Part shown: one piece after another, positions 36,506 to 46,959 of the stretch
Numbering within the stretch: the first letter of the stretch is position 1
How the letters are laid out: each line of letters starts with the position of its first letter
Assembly: GCF_002976435.1 (NCBI RefSeq)
Contig: NZ_PUGF01000007.1
Coordinates: 1 to 64,000 of the forward strand
Direction: 5' to 3'
Source of the DNA: Solimicrobium silvestre
Lineage (GTDB): Bacteria > Pseudomonadota > Gammaproteobacteria > Burkholderiales > Burkholderiaceae_D
Length of the DNA stretch: 64,000 nt
The notes under the pieces: generated by a model
Told to the model about the DNA's origin: nothing
What the model saw: the letters and a program-made list of their open reading frames with translations, nothing else
Database searches by the model: none
Program-made: the position numbers and the translations under genes

Positions 36506-39394
36506 TTAATAAAACTTATAATCCACACTCAAACGCAGCATTCTTCCTTCCGCATCTTGCAGACTCGACGGAATAATTCCACCGACTCCAAATGCGCGCA
36601 AATCGGCCGGAGCTCTTTGCTGAAACATATTCAGGAGATTCATTTTCAACACTAAATTTTTGAATCCCGAATACGACAGCGCATAGTCAGTAGTACGCGC
36701 CGACGCAACGCGGCACTGTGAGGCGGAAAAGCCATTAGTTGCGCAACCCTTCAAGCTCCATGTTGTATCGTTTTGTCCATACTGCAAATCGTACCCCCCA
36801 GTGTAGTTGTACCGTAATGAATTGGAAAAACCTTTGTAATCCCAACCCAAGGTGAAGTTGGCGACCATTTGCGGCATATCATATTGACCGGTCAAATTTT
36901 CATTTGCGGTTGACACCGAGGTATCGTAGTAGGTCATATTGTAGGTACCGTCCAATATCTCCAACAACTTACCCCAACTACCCAAATTTTGATTACCTTT
37001 AAAGGCAATATCGATACCGCTCGTGCTTTGCTGGAAGATATTTTCCATCTGTAGAGTCATATTCTGCAACGGTCCGGTAGTGACACCGTACTGAGTTAGC
37101 TCTGTCGCACTGAAGGTCTGATCCCCTCCTGAGTTGAACGGAACCCGATTAATCTGGACGCCTGCTGGCAAAGGCCCTCCATTCAGCAGCTGTGATGTTG
37201 ATGGTGTGCCTATGGTATTTCTGCGATCAATATGCCAGTAATCCAGTGACGTGCTGTATCCCTTAACTGGCTCATACACCGCTCCAAAAGAAAAACTTTT
37301 GGAACTTTCTGGCTGTAGATTCGGGTTATTCCTAACTTCAGAAGCCAAACCAAAACTGCACTCCTGCGCCCATACCGATTCGGCGCGGGCATTCAGCACT
37401 GCAGCCTGCGGATCGTTTGCAGGTAACGCCGCTGCCTGTGCATATAAGGAATTCGATAAGGCCGATGCCTGCGGACATCGCTGCGGATCCGCGGTGCCGT
37501 TGGCATAGGCAAATTTCACGGAATTGGCACTTTCAATCAGGTTCGGAGCCCGAAAACCATTCTCATAGGTTCCACGCAACAGCAGGGAATCCGTCACTGC
37601 ATAGCGCAATGCCAGTTTTGGCGAAAAATGGGTAGCCAGGTTGGGATATTTATCGGCACGTAATGCGGCCTGCATTTCCAGATCTTTAGCAAGCGGAATA
37701 CTCAATTCACTGTATGCCGACTCGATGTTTCTGGATGAATCGGCCGCACTGATTCCATAGCCGACAATATCGCCATCTAGTAAATTGGAGGTTGGTTGGA
37801 TACTCATGCTTTCATGCCGGATCTCGCCACCAGCCGCAAAATTGATCATCCCTGCAGGTACCTTAAACAGCGGACCGGTTATTTTGGCATCGGCAAACTC
37901 GGCTTTGGTATCGCCCGTATTGCCGTACACAGGGAACAGCGTATTTAATACTGCCGGACTATTTACCTGCCCTGGATGATATCCACCAGGTTGAGCAAAA
38001 AAATTTGGATCAGACGCTGTATAAGCCAAATTGACGTTGGGATTGTTATTAAGCCGAAAATTATTGTAGTTACCTATTTCCTGTATAAATCCAGCACTGC
38101 TGAAGGTGCCCTGCGAAGACTGAACTGCTTTGGAGCCCATCACGCCAAGCGCGGATTCCCATTCATATTGATTGATATTGCCACGCAATCCACCCAATAC
38201 GCGAAACTGAGTCGCCGTCACATCCTGGTAGTCGGGCGCATCGGTAAATCGATATCTAAAACCAACGCCATCGTCTCCTGTAGGATTTAACGGACTATTG
38301 GCGGCCAAACCAAGTTCATTGAAAACCAAAGATTTTCCGGTAGAAGGATTGCCCCACTGAGTCGGCGCAAGTCCATCTCCATAGTATGGAAATGCTCCCA
38401 GATATTTTGTGGTATTTCTCGAAAAACTAATTTCGGAAAACGCCTCGATTCCGCCTTCCAATTTAAATGTGCCAGTGCTAAAAAAATTGGCACGTTCTGA
38501 TTCGGGCACTGCCTGAAACCGTTGATATCGATTGTATTTGCAAAGACCACCAATAATCAGACTGGGCGCACATCCGGCCACCGGCTGTGTATTGGGACCG
38601 TCTATGATATTTCCTGGCGTCGAATAGCTTGAGAAAGTACCAAAGCCTGGGGACGTTTTGGTCAGATCTGGGTTGGTGTATTGCTCCAAATTGGTCCACA
38701 TCACGTTGTCACGCTTCAGAAAATCGGCGTTGAGCAAAATGTTGTAGCCATCTTTATTCATATCGCCGAAGCCGGTGGTAATAGATGCCTTATTGGTTCC
38801 AAATGTATGGCTCTGCAGAGACTTGACAGCATCAGCATTGACTTCGAGTCCTTGGAAATTGGTACGGGTAATAATATTGATGACGCCGGCGACAGCGTCC
38901 GATCCGTAAATCGCAGACGCACCACTTTTTAAAATTTCAACACGCTCAACTGCATCAAGCGGAATGGCATCCACATTGCTGAACACGTTGGTATAGTCGG
39001 CGAATCCATAAGAAGAGATTCGTCGTCCATTCACCAAAACCAAGGTTGATTGCGGTCCCAGATTTCGTAATGATACGTTCGATGCTCCGGGCGCGAATGA
39101 GTTAGAACCGCCCAAATCAGACAGTCCACCTGTCGATCCAGAGATATTTCCGATCAGATCTGCTACTGTAGATACGCCCTGACGGGTGATGTCTGCACGG
39201 GTAATAACCTGAACTGGAGAGGCAGTTTCAGTATCAACTGTCTTAATATTTGATCCGGTAATAATAACTTTCGTTACCTTATCATCGGGATCAGACTGAG
39301 TTGGATCAGCATGCGCAACCACACAAGCACTTCCTACCAAAATAGATACCGCGAATTTAATCGGTGTAATCCTTAATTTATTTTTGAATTCCAT
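36506..39394 (-). CDS. TonB-dependent receptor, probably for oligosaccharides
   Basis: A 962-residue outer-membrane receptor of the large carbohydrate-type class. The signal peptide ends after VAHA near residue 30. TonB box KVIITGSNIK is near residue 44. The plug has NVSLRNLGPQSTLVLVNGRRIS near 107 and the Ala/Gly-rich SGASAIYGSDAVAGVINIITR near 158, followed by a long barrel ending in GRMLRLSVDYKFY. The VLVNGRR and FRAPNLIES motifs are typical of proteobacterial receptors found beside glycosidase genes. The ATG at 39394 (GGAG 5 bases upstream) is preferred over a GTG at 39400. It probably brings galactosides into the periplasm for the enzymes downstream. Confidence 0.9.
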   Translation of the reverse strand: MEFKNKLRITPIKFAVSILVGSACVVAHADPTQSDPDDKVTKVIITGSNIKTVDTETASPVQVITRADITRQGVSTVADLIGNISGSTGGLSDLGGSNSFAPGASNVSLRNLGPQSTLVLVNGRRISSYGFADYTNVFSNVDAIPLDAVERVEILKSGASAIYGSDAVAGVINIITRTNFQGLEVNADAVKSLQSHTFGTNKASITTGFGDMNKDGYNILLNADFLKRDNVMWTNLEQYTNPDLTKTSPGFGTFSSYSTPGNIIDGPNTQPVAGCAPSLIIGGLCKYNRYQRFQAVPESERANFFSTGTFKLEGGIEAFSEISFSRNTTKYLGAFPYYGDGLAPTQWGNPSTGKSLVFNELGLAANSPLNPTGDDGVGFRYRFTDAPDYQDVTATQFRVLGGLRGNINQYEWESALGVMGSKAVQSSQGTFSSAGFIQEIGNYNNFRLNNNPNVNLAYTASDPNFFAQPGGYHPGQVNSPAVLNTLFPVYGNTGDTKAEFADAKITGPLFKVPAGMINFAAGGEIRHESMSIQPTSNLLDGDIVGYGISAADSSRNIESAYSELSIPLAKDLEMQAALRADKYPNLATHFSPKLALRYAVTDSLLLRGTYENGFRAPNLIESANSVKFAYANGTADPQRCPQASALSNSLYAQAAALPANDPQAAVLNARAESVWAQECSFGLASEVRNNPNLQPESSKSFSFGAVYEPVKGYSTSLDYWHIDRRNTIGTPSTSQLLNGGPLPAGVQINRVPFNSGGDQTFSATELTQYGVTTGPLQNMTLQMENIFQQSTSGIDIAFKGNQNLGSWGKLLEILDGTYNMTYYDTSVSTANENLTGQYDMPQMVANFTLGWDYKGFSNSLRYNYTGGYDLQYGQNDTTWSLKGCATNGFSASQCRVASARTTDYALSYSGFKNLVLKMNLLNMFQQRAPADLRAFGVGGIIPSSLQDAEGRMLRLSVDYKFY

Positions 39395-39932
39395 GTCCAC
39401 TCCAATTTGATTTTTTATTCGAATTTGAATTTGATTTATTCACCACTCAACGAACTAAACAAAAAAAACAATCGTTACTATTTGGCGCTGCGACTTTTTT
39501 TACTAACGGAAATTCCAGATAGTTCAATTTAATGACGTCGCAGCTGCTTAACCGGACAGACTGTCATGTCAGCATCGCGCCAGCAAACTCCTCCCTGTGT
39601 ATCAACACGGAATATTTTTTGCTGAGCGGATTTTAGCGCTGCGACTTGATTTCACAATATGATTTAAATGCATATAGCTATCTGATTTTGGAATGCGTAA
39701 AAAACGACAAATGAAACGTTCAGCGCATTAATCGAGACTAGTGGTGATCCGTAGAAGGGGGACATGTCCGTGTCCAGTTTTTGAAAAATGGAGGCGACAG
39801 TTCGATGGTGGCAAAACAGGTAAAAAAACAGCCGGTTTTTTTAATGTATCAGAAGACAATACGAACCGACTGCAATGAGGAAATCGTTGTAATTCAGATG
39901 CATGTTCGAACGACCAGATCGCGGTGGCAAAC
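39395..39932. other. 538-bp region with repeats and a possible small frame, no firm gene
   Basis: The stretch upstream of the TonB receptor has a 12-bp direct repeat GCGCTGCGACTT at 39485-39496 and 39636-39647, 151 bp apart, plus a GCAGCTGC palindrome near 39541. These could be operator sites. A GGACATGTCC palindrome near 39761 precedes a plus-strand frame (39808 onward, VAKQVKKQPVF) that looks like an IS-type stub. No protein family is recognised. Confidence 0.4.
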
Positions 39933-41969
39933 CTATTCAGGCAAGATCACATTTATCATTGCATGGCCATCCCAATCTCGGTCCACAATCAATTTCCCAT
40001 GCAACCTGACCTGCACATGCTGACGTTGTTGCTTGATGCGAGTAGTGGAAATATCCAGACCCGATTCGCTTACCTGGCCATCTACGAATCCGGCGCCGAA
40101 TGCACGGATATTGGTGAGCGCCATATGCGGCCACGCTTTGGGCAGTCTTGGCGCAATGTTAAAACTGCGCAGTCCGACCGGTTCAATGCCAAACAGTCCT
40201 TCAACGATAACTCTGGCGTATAAGGCGCTTTCAGCTGAAAGCTGACGTTGGTTGCCTTCCGGCCACGCTTCGATCGCATAAGGAACATGTTCGCCTGTCA
40301 GGCGCATACCGGAGTAATAACGAAAATACGGCATCACCTGTTCGAGCTCGCCGACTTTCATCAGGCCACGAAAACCATACAACGTGGCGCGGTCCCAATA
40401 GGTGTTCGATTCTGCTTCGCTGAGCACGCCATTGAGCGACCACAATTGTGGCGACAGCAGCGCCGCAACGGTGCCGGCCTTGCGTTCTTCCATGCCGAAT
40501 ACCAGCGGCAAAGCGATCCAGGCACGCAGTTTGGTATTGCCGTCATAGTAGCGATAGGTATCGAATCCGCCCACGTTGGCGGCAAAGTATCGGTTGATGG
40601 CACTGCGCTGCAGCTGCGCTTCTTCGTTCAACGCGCTTCGCTCCTGCGGGTCTTGGCTCAGGCGGGCGGCGCCAATCAGGCTGGCATAGGCCAGCACGTT
40701 GGTGCTCAAATTCGCTTTGCCCGATTCAAACCGCCCTTCCAGTTCATCACTATCAGAATGCACGATACCCGCCGCGTCGCGCTGCCGACGCGTATATTCC
40801 AGACACCAGTTAATCAGGGGGTGAACTTGTTCTGCAAGCGCCGCATCGCCTTGCGCCAGTGCGAACTGCCCGGCGCCGTAGGCAATCATCGCGCAATCAC
40901 CGCGGTCGCCGGCACCATTCCAAAACCCCCGTCCCTCGGCAATGATGGATGAAGGTATCGGCTGATAGGTCGGATTCATGTAACCGGCGAACAACCTAAA
41001 GCTGTTCAATGCCGCTTCCACGCCGCTGGCATCGCCGAGATAGGGAAAAAATGGATTGGCATATTCAGCCTGATCATTAGCCCAGATGGCGGCATAGTAC
41101 CTCCCCCCGCCCGGCGCGTGCAGCAGACCACCGCGCGTAGCGAAAATACTTTCTGCGGCGCGGATTTTGGCAAATTCGAACATTTGATTCAAGACAGGTT
41201 CGGGCGTATCCAGCACCAATCTGGAACGCCAGGACTGCAATTTTTGCCGACGTGCTGCAAGCTGTTCATTGACATCAACGTACACCATTTCATTAACCAG
41301 TTGGGCTTGGTACAGGACATCGACATGCATGCTCTGACCCGACTTGAGCGAACCACTGCTGGCGCGTGAAAATGCTCTGATCAGATACGAGCCGTGCGTG
41401 CCGGCCTGCGCTGGCGTGGTCTCGGTTTTATTCAATGCATCAAAACGGTAAGCAATGACAGTGTCGGTATGATTGGTCAGGGTGAGACGCTCTATCAGTG
41501 CCGGTTCATCCGTCGCGGGAGAAAGCAGTCTGGTCAGACTCAGACCGCGCATGAGCTCCGAATCGAGGGTGAGCTGGCCGTCATAACGAATCTTGCGTAA
41601 CGTTTCCTTTGGAGCTACATGCCCATCTATTTCGATGGACGGACTGTCGGCCAATTCAAATTTCCGTATCAGGCTAGCATGGGTATCGTCCGGAATAGTG
41701 CGCAGCATAGGCCACACCAGAGTGCGACGCAAATTCAGGCTGCCGTTGACATCTCGCCCATAATCGATGATGGTAGAAACCTGGCGTCCACTCATTTCCA
41801 GTTGATCAGTGTGCTGGTCCGTCGCGCTGGTTTGTATACCATTTTGTTGTATGGTCCAGCGCGGGTGTAGTGTTGGTATGATTTCTGCGTTGACCACTGC
41901 CGGCCCCAACAGATTGAACGCAATCAGGAAACCATACGCCATTATTTTTTTTAGCCGTGATGCAATCAT
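39933..41969 (-). CDS. Secreted six-hairpin-type glycosidase, family unassigned
   Basis: A 678-residue protein with a signal peptide (IMAYGFLIAFNLLGPAVVNAE). A beta-sandwich-like N-terminal region (about 30-235) precedes an (alpha/alpha)-barrel-like region (about 240-620). Telling segments are YYAAIWANDQAEYANPFFPY near residue 301, GFWNGAGDRGDCAMIAYGAG near 354, and VHSDSDELEGRFESGKANL near 402, which gives acidic residues that could be catalytic. This is the general look of GH15/GH63/GH78-type six-hairpin enzymes, but the exact family is not recognisable by eye. It overlaps the downstream end of the upstream alpha-galactosidase gene by 4 bp, so the two are coupled and probably act on the same glycan. 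Confidence 0.75.
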   Translation of the reverse strand: MIASRLKKIMAYGFLIAFNLLGPAVVNAEIIPTLHPRWTIQQNGIQTSATDQHTDQLEMSGRQVSTIIDYGRDVNGSLNLRRTLVWPMLRTIPDDTHASLIRKFELADSPSIEIDGHVAPKETLRKIRYDGQLTLDSELMRGLSLTRLLSPATDEPALIERLTLTNHTDTVIAYRFDALNKTETTPAQAGTHGSYLIRAFSRASSGSLKSGQSMHVDVLYQAQLVNEMVYVDVNEQLAARRQKLQSWRSRLVLDTPEPVLNQMFEFAKIRAAESIFATRGGLLHAPGGGRYYAAIWANDQAEYANPFFPYLGDASGVEAALNSFRLFAGYMNPTYQPIPSSIIAEGRGFWNGAGDRGDCAMIAYGAGQFALAQGDAALAEQVHPLINWCLEYTRRQRDAAGIVHSDSDELEGRFESGKANLSTNVLAYASLIGAARLSQDPQERSALNEEAQLQRSAINRYFAANVGGFDTYRYYDGNTKLRAWIALPLVFGMEERKAGTVAALLSPQLWSLNGVLSEAESNTYWDRATLYGFRGLMKVGELEQVMPYFRYYSGMRLTGEHVPYAIEAWPEGNQRQLSAESALYARVIVEGLFGIEPVGLRSFNIAPRLPKAWPHMALTNIRAFGAGFVDGQVSESGLDISTTRIKQQRQHVQVRLHGKLIVDRDWDGHAMINVILPE

Positions 41970-43195
41970 TTCTCCGCACCCTGCATTGGCCGATAATCAA
42001 GCCTCAGCATTACGACACCATGCGACGGCACCATCGCCGTGTAAGATGATCTGGCGGCGGGCAAATTTTTGGCCAACCAAACATCGCGTAACTGCATATC
42101 CAACTGGTCCGGCAAATTCAGCATGTCCCAACTTACTGTCACTGAGTGCGCCGTTTCGCTGCGATTAAGCAATACCACGGCGCGCCCACCGCCCTGCAAC
42201 GGCCGAGCCCAAACTTCATCTCCAACGTGTTTGGCTACCCGTTTGGCTTGAATTCCCAGCGCGTCCTGATCGATGGCAATCACTTCGCGGTTGGTCAAAA
42301 TCGCCCTGGTCTGCTCAGTCATCGCCGACAGATCGTTACCGGCCATCAGCGGCGCGGCCAGTATGGCCCACAGACTGAAGTGCGAGCGGTATTCTTCATT
42401 ACTCATCTTGCCGTTGCCGACTTCCAGCATGTCCGGATCATTCCAATGACCGGGACCGGAAAAACTTTCCAGTCCGACCTGCAGATCAAGTATGTCCATG
42501 ACCCCATGCTCAAAGGTTTTTTTTCCTTCCCAGTGATCATAAATGTCGTCGGTGGTACGCCACAGATTGCCGATATTCGTTCCCCACTGCCACGGCTTAT
42601 TCAAGCCCCATTCACAAATACTCAGGACGATGGGGCGACCAGTGGCGCGAAGTGCATCACTCATGGTTTCATAAGACGATTTGGCGTTTTGATCGTAGGT
42701 GGAACACCAATCGTATTTCAGATAATCGACACCCCACTCGGCGTATTTTTGCGCATCTTGATATTCATGCCCCAGACTACCGGGTCGCTTGCCGCAGGTC
42801 AGACTGCCGGCATCGGAATAGATGCCGAATTTCAGTCCCCTGGAATGTATGTAATCGCCCAACGCCTTCATCCCTGAAGGAAAGCGCGCCGGATCTGCGT
42901 AGATATTGCCAGCCTTGTCGCGACCCTGCTGCCAGCAATCATCGATCACGATGTATTCATATCCGGCATCGCGCATGCCAGACGTCACCATCGCATCGGC
43001 GGCCTGGCGCAGAAGCGCCTCACTGACGTTGCACGCAAATTTATTCCAGGTATTCCACCCCATAGGCGGCGTCAGTGCTAAATTATTCCCGACACGCTCA
43101 GGACGCGGTGGAGCGGCTTCGGCACGGGCATACTGGATGACCAACAGTTGGCTAACTATCAGAATCAGCAGGATCAGAATTCGAAATGGTTTCAT
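41966..43195 (-). CDS. Secreted alpha-galactosidase, GH27 family
   Basis: A 409-residue enzyme that releases terminal alpha-linked galactose. The signal peptide (about 1-26) ends at ARAEA. The GH27 signature LALTPPMGWNTWNKF begins near residue 39. The nucleophile Asp is D162 in DYLKYDWC, and the acid/base Asp is D217 in LWRTTDDIYDHW, aligned with the human alpha-galactosidase A sites. A C-terminal beta-domain completes the protein. It probably works in the periplasm beside the six-hairpin enzyme and feeds galactose to the ABC importer and galactonate pathway on the same island. Confidence 0.93.
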   Translation of the reverse strand: MKPFRILILLILIVSQLLVIQYARAEAAPPRPERVGNNLALTPPMGWNTWNKFACNVSEALLRQAADAMVTSGMRDAGYEYIVIDDCWQQGRDKAGNIYADPARFPSGMKALGDYIHSRGLKFGIYSDAGSLTCGKRPGSLGHEYQDAQKYAEWGVDYLKYDWCSTYDQNAKSSYETMSDALRATGRPIVLSICEWGLNKPWQWGTNIGNLWRTTDDIYDHWEGKKTFEHGVMDILDLQVGLESFSGPGHWNDPDMLEVGNGKMSNEEYRSHFSLWAILAAPLMAGNDLSAMTEQTRAILTNREVIAIDQDALGIQAKRVAKHVGDEVWARPLQGGGRAVVLLNRSETAHSVTVSWDMLNLPDQLDMQLRDVWLAKNLPAARSSYTAMVPSHGVVMLRLDYRPMQGAEK

Positions 43196-43293
43196 AGTCT
43201 CCCTGACATGGATTTATTTTTTTAGATCGATACCGGTTGGTACGGCCCAGGACAGCAAAATTCTACCGCTGCGCGCACGCGTCAATGCATAAC

Positions 43294-44292
43294 TTAACTG
43301 ATGGTTGGTATATGAAAATGGAATGTCGGGGCCAGTCCGGTTCTGGCTGGCGATTCCATCAACCGCATGGCTTGACTTGCGCGCAATGCATCCAGCATCA
43401 GTTCGGCGCTCAGTGACAGTCGGCACCGACTACGCATCATGAATCCATATGCCTCCAAGCCTATTCCGAGTTGAAATGGCAATTCGTCCAGTAATCCTGC
43501 GTCCAGATAAACCCGCATCGCTTCTCTTGGCAGTGCGACGATCATATTACTGTCGGCCAGTAGAACGGAAATCAGCGAGATGTCCTCAGTTTCCACCGTG
43601 CCACTCGGACAGTCCAGGCCCTGCGCAAGGAACAGATTCGTCAGCCGGGCACGCAAGATGCTGCCGGGCGATGGCAGTATCCAGCTTCCCTCCAATAGTG
43701 ATTTCAGGGATAAATCCGTATGGGTCAGCCAAGGATGTCCGGCACGTACAAATAAACTGTGCGGCTCATCCCGGATCGCTTCGAACGTGAATTCTTCGTC
43801 CGGATTTAATTGATGCCCTATCACCAGATCGAGTTCGGCGGATCGTAATTTTTGCAATAACTGAACGCTGGTATCGACGGTAACGCTGACGTTGATACGG
43901 GCATAGCGTTGCTTGAGAATCTGGATAGCACGCGGTACCACACTGATCGATGGCGCCAGCACCGTACCGAGAGCCACGCGGCCGCACAGTCCGGATCTGC
44001 GCTCATCAATTTCTTGTTGCGCTACTGTCATTTCATTGAGCGCGGCTTCCGCACGGCGTATCATAACTTCACCGTATCTGGTGGGAAAAATACCGCGCGG
44101 TTGACGTTCGAACAGAGTCACATTCAAGGCATACTCAATTTCGGCGAGAAGTTTCGACACTGCAGATTGGGTCATGTGCACAGACTGCGCGGCGCGTGAA
44201 ATTGAACCGTGCCGTCCCAGCTCCACCATCAGCACCAGATGTTTAATCTTTAAATAATGTCTGACAAACTTTTCAGAAGCGCTATTGCGCAT
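43294..44292 (-). CDS. LysR-family regulator, GbpR-like (copy A)
   Basis: A 332-residue LysR regulator with an N-terminal DNA-binding domain (FVRHYLKIKHLVLMVELGRHG near residue 8) and an effector domain with GRVALGTVLAPSISVVP near 105 and EPHSLFVRAGHPW near 185. It is paralogous to the regulator at 54078. The pair resemble GbpR, which controls a galactose/arabinose-binding protein gene in Agrobacterium. It lies downstream of galM on the same strand and directly before the glycosidase genes, so it likely controls galactoside use. Confidence 0.88.
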   Translation of the reverse strand: MRNSASEKFVRHYLKIKHLVLMVELGRHGSISRAAQSVHMTQSAVSKLLAEIEYALNVTLFERQPRGIFPTRYGEVMIRRAEAALNEMTVAQQEIDERRSGLCGRVALGTVLAPSISVVPRAIQILKQRYARINVSVTVDTSVQLLQKLRSAELDLVIGHQLNPDEEFTFEAIRDEPHSLFVRAGHPWLTHTDLSLKSLLEGSWILPSPGSILRARLTNLFLAQGLDCPSGTVETEDISLISVLLADSNMIVALPREAMRVYLDAGLLDELPFQLGIGLEAYGFMMRSRCRLSLSAELMLDALRASQAMRLMESPARTGLAPTFHFHIPTIS

Positions 44293-44600
44293 GGGGCTAC
44301 CTTATCGATCAAGCTGCATAGGCTGTCGCAACGCTGATACGGATAGATCCGTTTTGAATGGCGATGGCGATAATTTGATGACTGTACAGAAATATTGCAG
44401 TCTGATCTATGCGGAATTCGTCATTTCTGAATAATATATCCGCATAGTCACTAGTAGGTCTCGACGTCATTTTCTGATACGCGTACACCGGAGTGTACGT
44501 AATAAATAACTGGCATAGGCATAGTGTTACCATCAACATTTTCGTCACGCACTTTGCCATTTCTTTGTAATTAATGACGAAATCTGCACAGGTCAAACAA
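44293..44600. other. 308-bp spacer between the LysR gene and galM
   Basis: No convincing gene. The frames here lack family features. The stretch probably contains the LysR promoter, autoregulatory site and the end of the galM transcript. Confidence 0.4.
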
Positions 44601-45647
44601 TTACACCCAAACCCGATATATAGTTGTTTGCCGATAGATTTGTCCGGGACGCAGTACCACCGCATCAGCCCACGGGCTGTTAATTTGATTGGGATAAGCC
44701 TGTGCTTCCAGACAAAATCCGGCATACCGTTCATAAACTGAATTGCCACGACCCGACACTCCGGTCAGAAAATTACCACTATAAAACTGCAAGCCGGCCT
44801 GATCGGTGCAGACCGATAAATTTCGACCTGAAGCAGGATCGAAAACGGCAGCAACCTGGCGTAATTTCCCCGACCGTCCGTCGCGTTCCGGCTGAACGCA
44901 ATAGCAATGATCAAAGATGCTCTGCACCGGTGGCTGGGCATCCAGCCAGGACAATCTTGGCCCGATAGCAGCTGGCTGCCGAAAATCGAAGGCGCTACCG
45001 GAAACGTCGGCGCACTGAATCGGAATGTGATCGGCGTCGGTCTGGAGATAATAACTAGCGTTGATAGTCAGGAGATGTTCGCCGATATCAGTGAGACCGC
45101 CGTTTAAATTGAAGTAGGGATGAGAAGTCAGATTCACAGGCGTAGCTCGGTCGGTGTGAGCTTCATAGACTATGCTCAACTGACCCAGCTCATCCAGACG
45201 ATAGCGCAGCACGATGCGCAAGTTGCCCGGAAATCCGCCGCTGCCGTCTGGGTCCAGGTACTGCAAAATAAGTTCGTTCTGACTCTGAGTGACTTGCCAG
45301 AACACCCGATGCAAACCGGCATACCCGCCATGCAGATGGTGTATGCCGTCATTGCTGTCGACATGGTATTGAACACCGTCAAGTGTAAAGTGTGCGGTAG
45401 AAATCCGGTTGGCCCAACGTCCAACTATGGCTCCGAAATAATCGAAATTATTGACGTAGTCAGTAGCGTTGCGGTAGCCGAGCAGCACGTCGGCCAGTTG
45501 ACCGTCACGATCAGGCGCGAGCCATGACACCAGGCTGGCGCCATGCGGGCTGACGGTTACGGTCATGCCAGAAGCATTGCGTAACGTGTACAAATTTTGA
45601 TATTGAGATGAAGAGATGGTAATCATCAATTTATTTAATGTTGACAT
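44601..45647 (-). CDS. galM: Aldose 1-epimerase (mutarotase)
   Basis: GalM interconverts alpha and beta anomers of galactose, making the beta form used by galactose dehydrogenase. The ATG at 45647 gives 348 residues. Motifs are [12 protein letters not shown] near residue 75, [17 protein letters not shown] near 100 with the active-site His, [12 protein letters not shown] near 175 with the second His, and the catalytic Glu in [14 protein letters not shown] near 310. The in-frame ATG at 45626 lacks a ribosome-binding site. It is divergent from dgoD, sharing a 163-bp control region. Confidence 0.92.
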   Translation of the reverse strand: MSTLNKLMITISSSQYQNLYTLRNASGMTVTVSPHGASLVSWLAPDRDGQLADVLLGYRNATDYVNNFDYFGAIVGRWANRISTAHFTLDGVQYHVDSNDGIHHLHGGYAGLHRVFWQVTQSQNELILQYLDPDGSGGFPGNLRIVLRYRLDELGQLSIVYEAHTDRATPVNLTSHPYFNLNGGLTDIGEHLLTINASYYLQTDADHIPIQCADVSGSAFDFRQPAAIGPRLSWLDAQPPVQSIFDHCYCVQPERDGRSGKLRQVAAVFDPASGRNLSVCTDQAGLQFYSGNFLTGVSGRGNSVYERYAGFCLEAQAYPNQINSPWADAVVLRPGQIYRQTTIYRVWV

Positions 45648-45810
45648 ATTCCGACAGCGACTCCGGTCAGGAATGGTAACAGATGCCGATGCCGAATTCG
45701 GCACTGTGCATGTATTCCATTTTCATATGGGTATCCACGAATTATTCATATTTGCCGTTCAATTGATCCGACTACACTCGTGCTGGTCACTTGAACACCT
45801 TACTGCATCT

Positions 45811-46959
45811 ATGAAAATAACCAAATTAACTACCTACCGCATTGCCCCACGTTGGATGCTATTGAAAATCGACACCGACGCCGGCATAGTCGGCTGGGGT
45901 GAGCCTATCATCGAAGGACGCGCACGCACCGTTGAAATGGCAGTACAGGAAATGCAACCCTATTTGATCGGACAGGATCCTGCGCGTATCAATGATCTGT
46001 GGCATGCCATGTATCGCGGCGGATTTTACCGCGGCGGATCGATCTTGATGAGTGCCATCGCAGGCATTGATCAGGCCTTATGGGATATCAAAGGCAAAGT
46101 ACATGGCGTTCCGGTCTATCAGCTTTTGGGAGGCCTGGTACGCGACCGCATGAAAACCTATAGCTGGGTTGGCGGCGACCGTCCGTCGGACGTGATTGCA
46201 GGCATAACTTCATTGCGTAATGCCGGATTTGATACGTTTAAACTGAACGGCACGGAAGAACTCGGCATGATCGACAGCGCGATGGCTATCGATGCTGCGG
46301 TAGAGCGCATAGCTGAAATTCGCGCCGCATTTGGCTCGACGATTGAATTCGGCATCGATTTTCATGGTCGGGTTTCTGCGCCGATGGCCAAGGTGTTGCT
46401 GCGCGAACTGGAGCCGTACCGGCCGCTGTTTGTCGAGGAGCCAGTTCTGGCTGAACAGGCCGAATATTATCCACGTTTGGCCAACAGCACCTCGATTCCG
46501 TTGGCCGCCGGCGAACGCATGTATTCACGCTTCGATTTCAAAAACGTGTTTCATCAGGGCGGCCTGTCTATCGTTCAGCCCGACCTGTCGCATGCTGGCG
46601 GCATTACCGAATGCTGCAAGATTGCAGCTATGGCCGAGGCCTATGAAATCGCACTGGCCCCGCATTGCCCGCTGGGACCGATAGCATTGGCGGCATGTCT
46701 ACAGGTGGACTTCGTCTCGCACAACGCGGTATTGCAGGAACAAAGCATCGGCATCCATTACAACCAGGGCGCCGAATTGCTGGACTACGTCATCAATCGG
46801 GAGGACTTTAAGATCACGAACGGCTATATCGCGCCTTTCCCAAAACCCGGCCTGGGAGTGGAAATCGACGAGGAACGGGTTATCGCCGCTAGCCTCAATC
46901 CGCCCGACTGGCGCAATCCACTATGGCGCCATGCCGATGGCAGCGTGGCCGAATGGTGA
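45811..46959 (+). CDS. dgoD: D-galactonate dehydratase
   Basis: DgoD removes water from D-galactonate to give 2-dehydro-3-deoxygalactonate. The ATG at 45811 gives 382 residues, the same as E. coli DgoD. It is an enolase-superfamily enzyme of the mandelate racemase group. Metal ligands and the general acid appear in GIDFHGRVS near residue 183, [11 protein letters not shown] near 208 and [12 protein letters not shown] near 232; the second catalytic His is in [14 protein letters not shown] near 285. An extended frame back to 45616 is not conserved. First gene of a nine-gene plus-strand run to 55079. Confidence 0.96.
   Translation: MKITKLTTYRIAPRWMLLKIDTDAGIVGWGEPIIEGRARTVEMAVQEMQPYLIGQDPARINDLWHAMYRGGFYRGGSILMSAIAGIDQALWDIKGKVHGVPVYQLLGGLVRDRMKTYSWVGGDRPSDVIAGITSLRNAGFDTFKLNGTEELGMIDSAMAIDAAVERIAEIRAAFGSTIEFGIDFHGRVSAPMAKVLLRELEPYRPLFVEEPVLAEQAEYYPRLANSTSIPLAAGERMYSRFDFKNVFHQGGLSIVQPDLSHAGGITECCKIAAMAEAYEIALAPHCPLGPIALAACLQVDFVSHNAVLQEQSIGIHYNQGAELLDYVINREDFKITNGYIAPFPKPGLGVEIDEERVIAASLNPPDWRNPLWRHADGSVAEW

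Noticed and set aside
40248-40952. 234-codon frame opposite the six-hairpin enzyme
   Set aside because: Antisense to a long gene with signal peptide and operon coupling; no domain is seen.
42146-42877. 243-codon frame opposite the alpha-galactosidase
   Set aside because: Antisense shadow of a gene with both GH27 catalytic Asp residues.
44309-44749. 146-codon minus frame between LysR A and galM
   Set aside because: Overlaps the galM 3' end in another frame and lacks a family or ribosome-binding site.
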